7,147 nucleotides of DNA from Pseudomonadota bacterium (GTDB lineage Bacteria > Pseudomonadota > Gammaproteobacteria > Burkholderiales > Burkholderiaceae_D). Made by a program: the position numbers and the translations under genes. Below the pieces are notes generated by a model. It was not told the DNA's origin. It did no database searches and saw only the letters and a list, made by a program, of their open reading frames with translations. Positions 6,913 to 7,147 of this stretch are shown here, in pieces; positions within the stretch are counted from its first letter, which is position 1; each line of letters starts with the position of its first letter. The stretch lies in NCBI GenBank assembly GCA_023409175.1, contig JAEYIG010000168.1, positions 1-7,147 of the forward strand, read 5' to 3'.

Positions 6913-7147
6913 ATGAATATTTTCAAGCCTTTCAAAATACTGATTCTGGCATTCTGTGTCGGTTTAAGCATTTCTGCCCATGCGGAACGGGCAGACGCCA
7001 ACAAACCGACCAACATCGAAGCCGACCAAATGACGGCCGATGACGTCAAACAGGTAACGACCTTTACCGGAAACGTCATTGTCACGAAAGGAACGTTGCT
7101 GATCAAGGCAGCCAAAGCCGTTATCGTTCAGGATCCGGAAGGTTACC
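6913..7147 (+). CDS. lptA: LPS transport periplasmic protein LptA, N-terminal part (3' end outside window)
   Basis: LptA forms the soluble periplasmic bridge that carries LPS between LptC and the outer-membrane LptD/LptE complex. Only 78 codons are visible. They encode a Sec signal peptide (basic MNIFKPFK, hydrophobic ILILAFCVGLSIS, then AHA with predicted cleavage after A24) and the first strands of the OstA-like beta-jellyroll, including IEADQM (about 36-41) and TTFTGNVIVTKGTLLIKA (about 50-67), typical of LptA. It lies 20 bp after the lptC stop in the usual lptC-lptA order. There is no strong Shine-Dalgarno before the ATG (GACGATA only). The frame is open to the window end; lptB and rpoN would be expected next, by analogy with other proteobacteria. 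Confidence 0.94.
   Translation, partial: MNIFKPFKILILAFCVGLSISAHAERADANKPTNIEADQMTADDVKQVTTFTGNVIVTKGTLLIKAAKAVIVQDPEGY

Overview
The window is an ordinary chromosomal segment of a Gram-negative bacterium, most likely a betaproteobacterium of the order Burkholderiales. The evidence is the LPS-biogenesis gene order kdsD-kdsC-lptC-lptA with a CPA2-type cation/proton antiporter placed divergently upstream, which from memory is a common arrangement in that group, plus close similarity of UvrA and KdsD to proteobacterial homologues. GC content is intermediate (about half, by eye). An Oxalobacter-like member of the Oxalobacteraceae is a reasonable guess, but genus cannot be settled from the sequence alone. 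There are no RNA genes, mobile elements, CRISPR arrays or plasmid/phage signatures.

Layout: (1) 1-2370, plus strand, the C-terminal five-sixths of uvrA, the damage-recognition ATPase of nucleotide excision repair; its start lies before the window. (2) 2394-2429, a perfect 16-bp hairpin with a TTTT loop and A/T-rich flanks, a bidirectional terminator between the convergent uvrA and antiporter genes. (3) 2455-4434, minus strand, a 659-residue CPA2 antiporter with a C-terminal RCK (TrkA-N plus TrkA-C) regulatory region. (4) 4435-4746, a 312-bp divergent intergenic region with candidate promoters for both directions, several inverted repeats, and a terminator-like hairpin and possible short upstream ORF in the antiporter leader. 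(5) 4747 to the end, plus strand, a tight cluster kdsD, kdsC, lptC and the start of lptA, which runs off the window.

How the genes work together: KdsD makes D-arabinose 5-phosphate from ribulose 5-phosphate. KdsC dephosphorylates Kdo 8-phosphate to Kdo, the sugar joining lipid A to the LPS core. LptC (inner-membrane anchored) and LptA (periplasmic) form part of the bridge that carries finished LPS to the outer membrane. kdsD/kdsC share one base (TGATG) and kdsC/lptC overlap by four bases (ATGA), so translational coupling is likely. lptA follows lptC after 20 bp.

No clearly novel system was found. The items most worth a second look are regulatory: an attenuator-like structure in the antiporter leader, the lack of a recognisable ribosome-binding site at kdsD, the inverted repeats between the divergent genes, and a possible internal promoter for lptA inside lptC.
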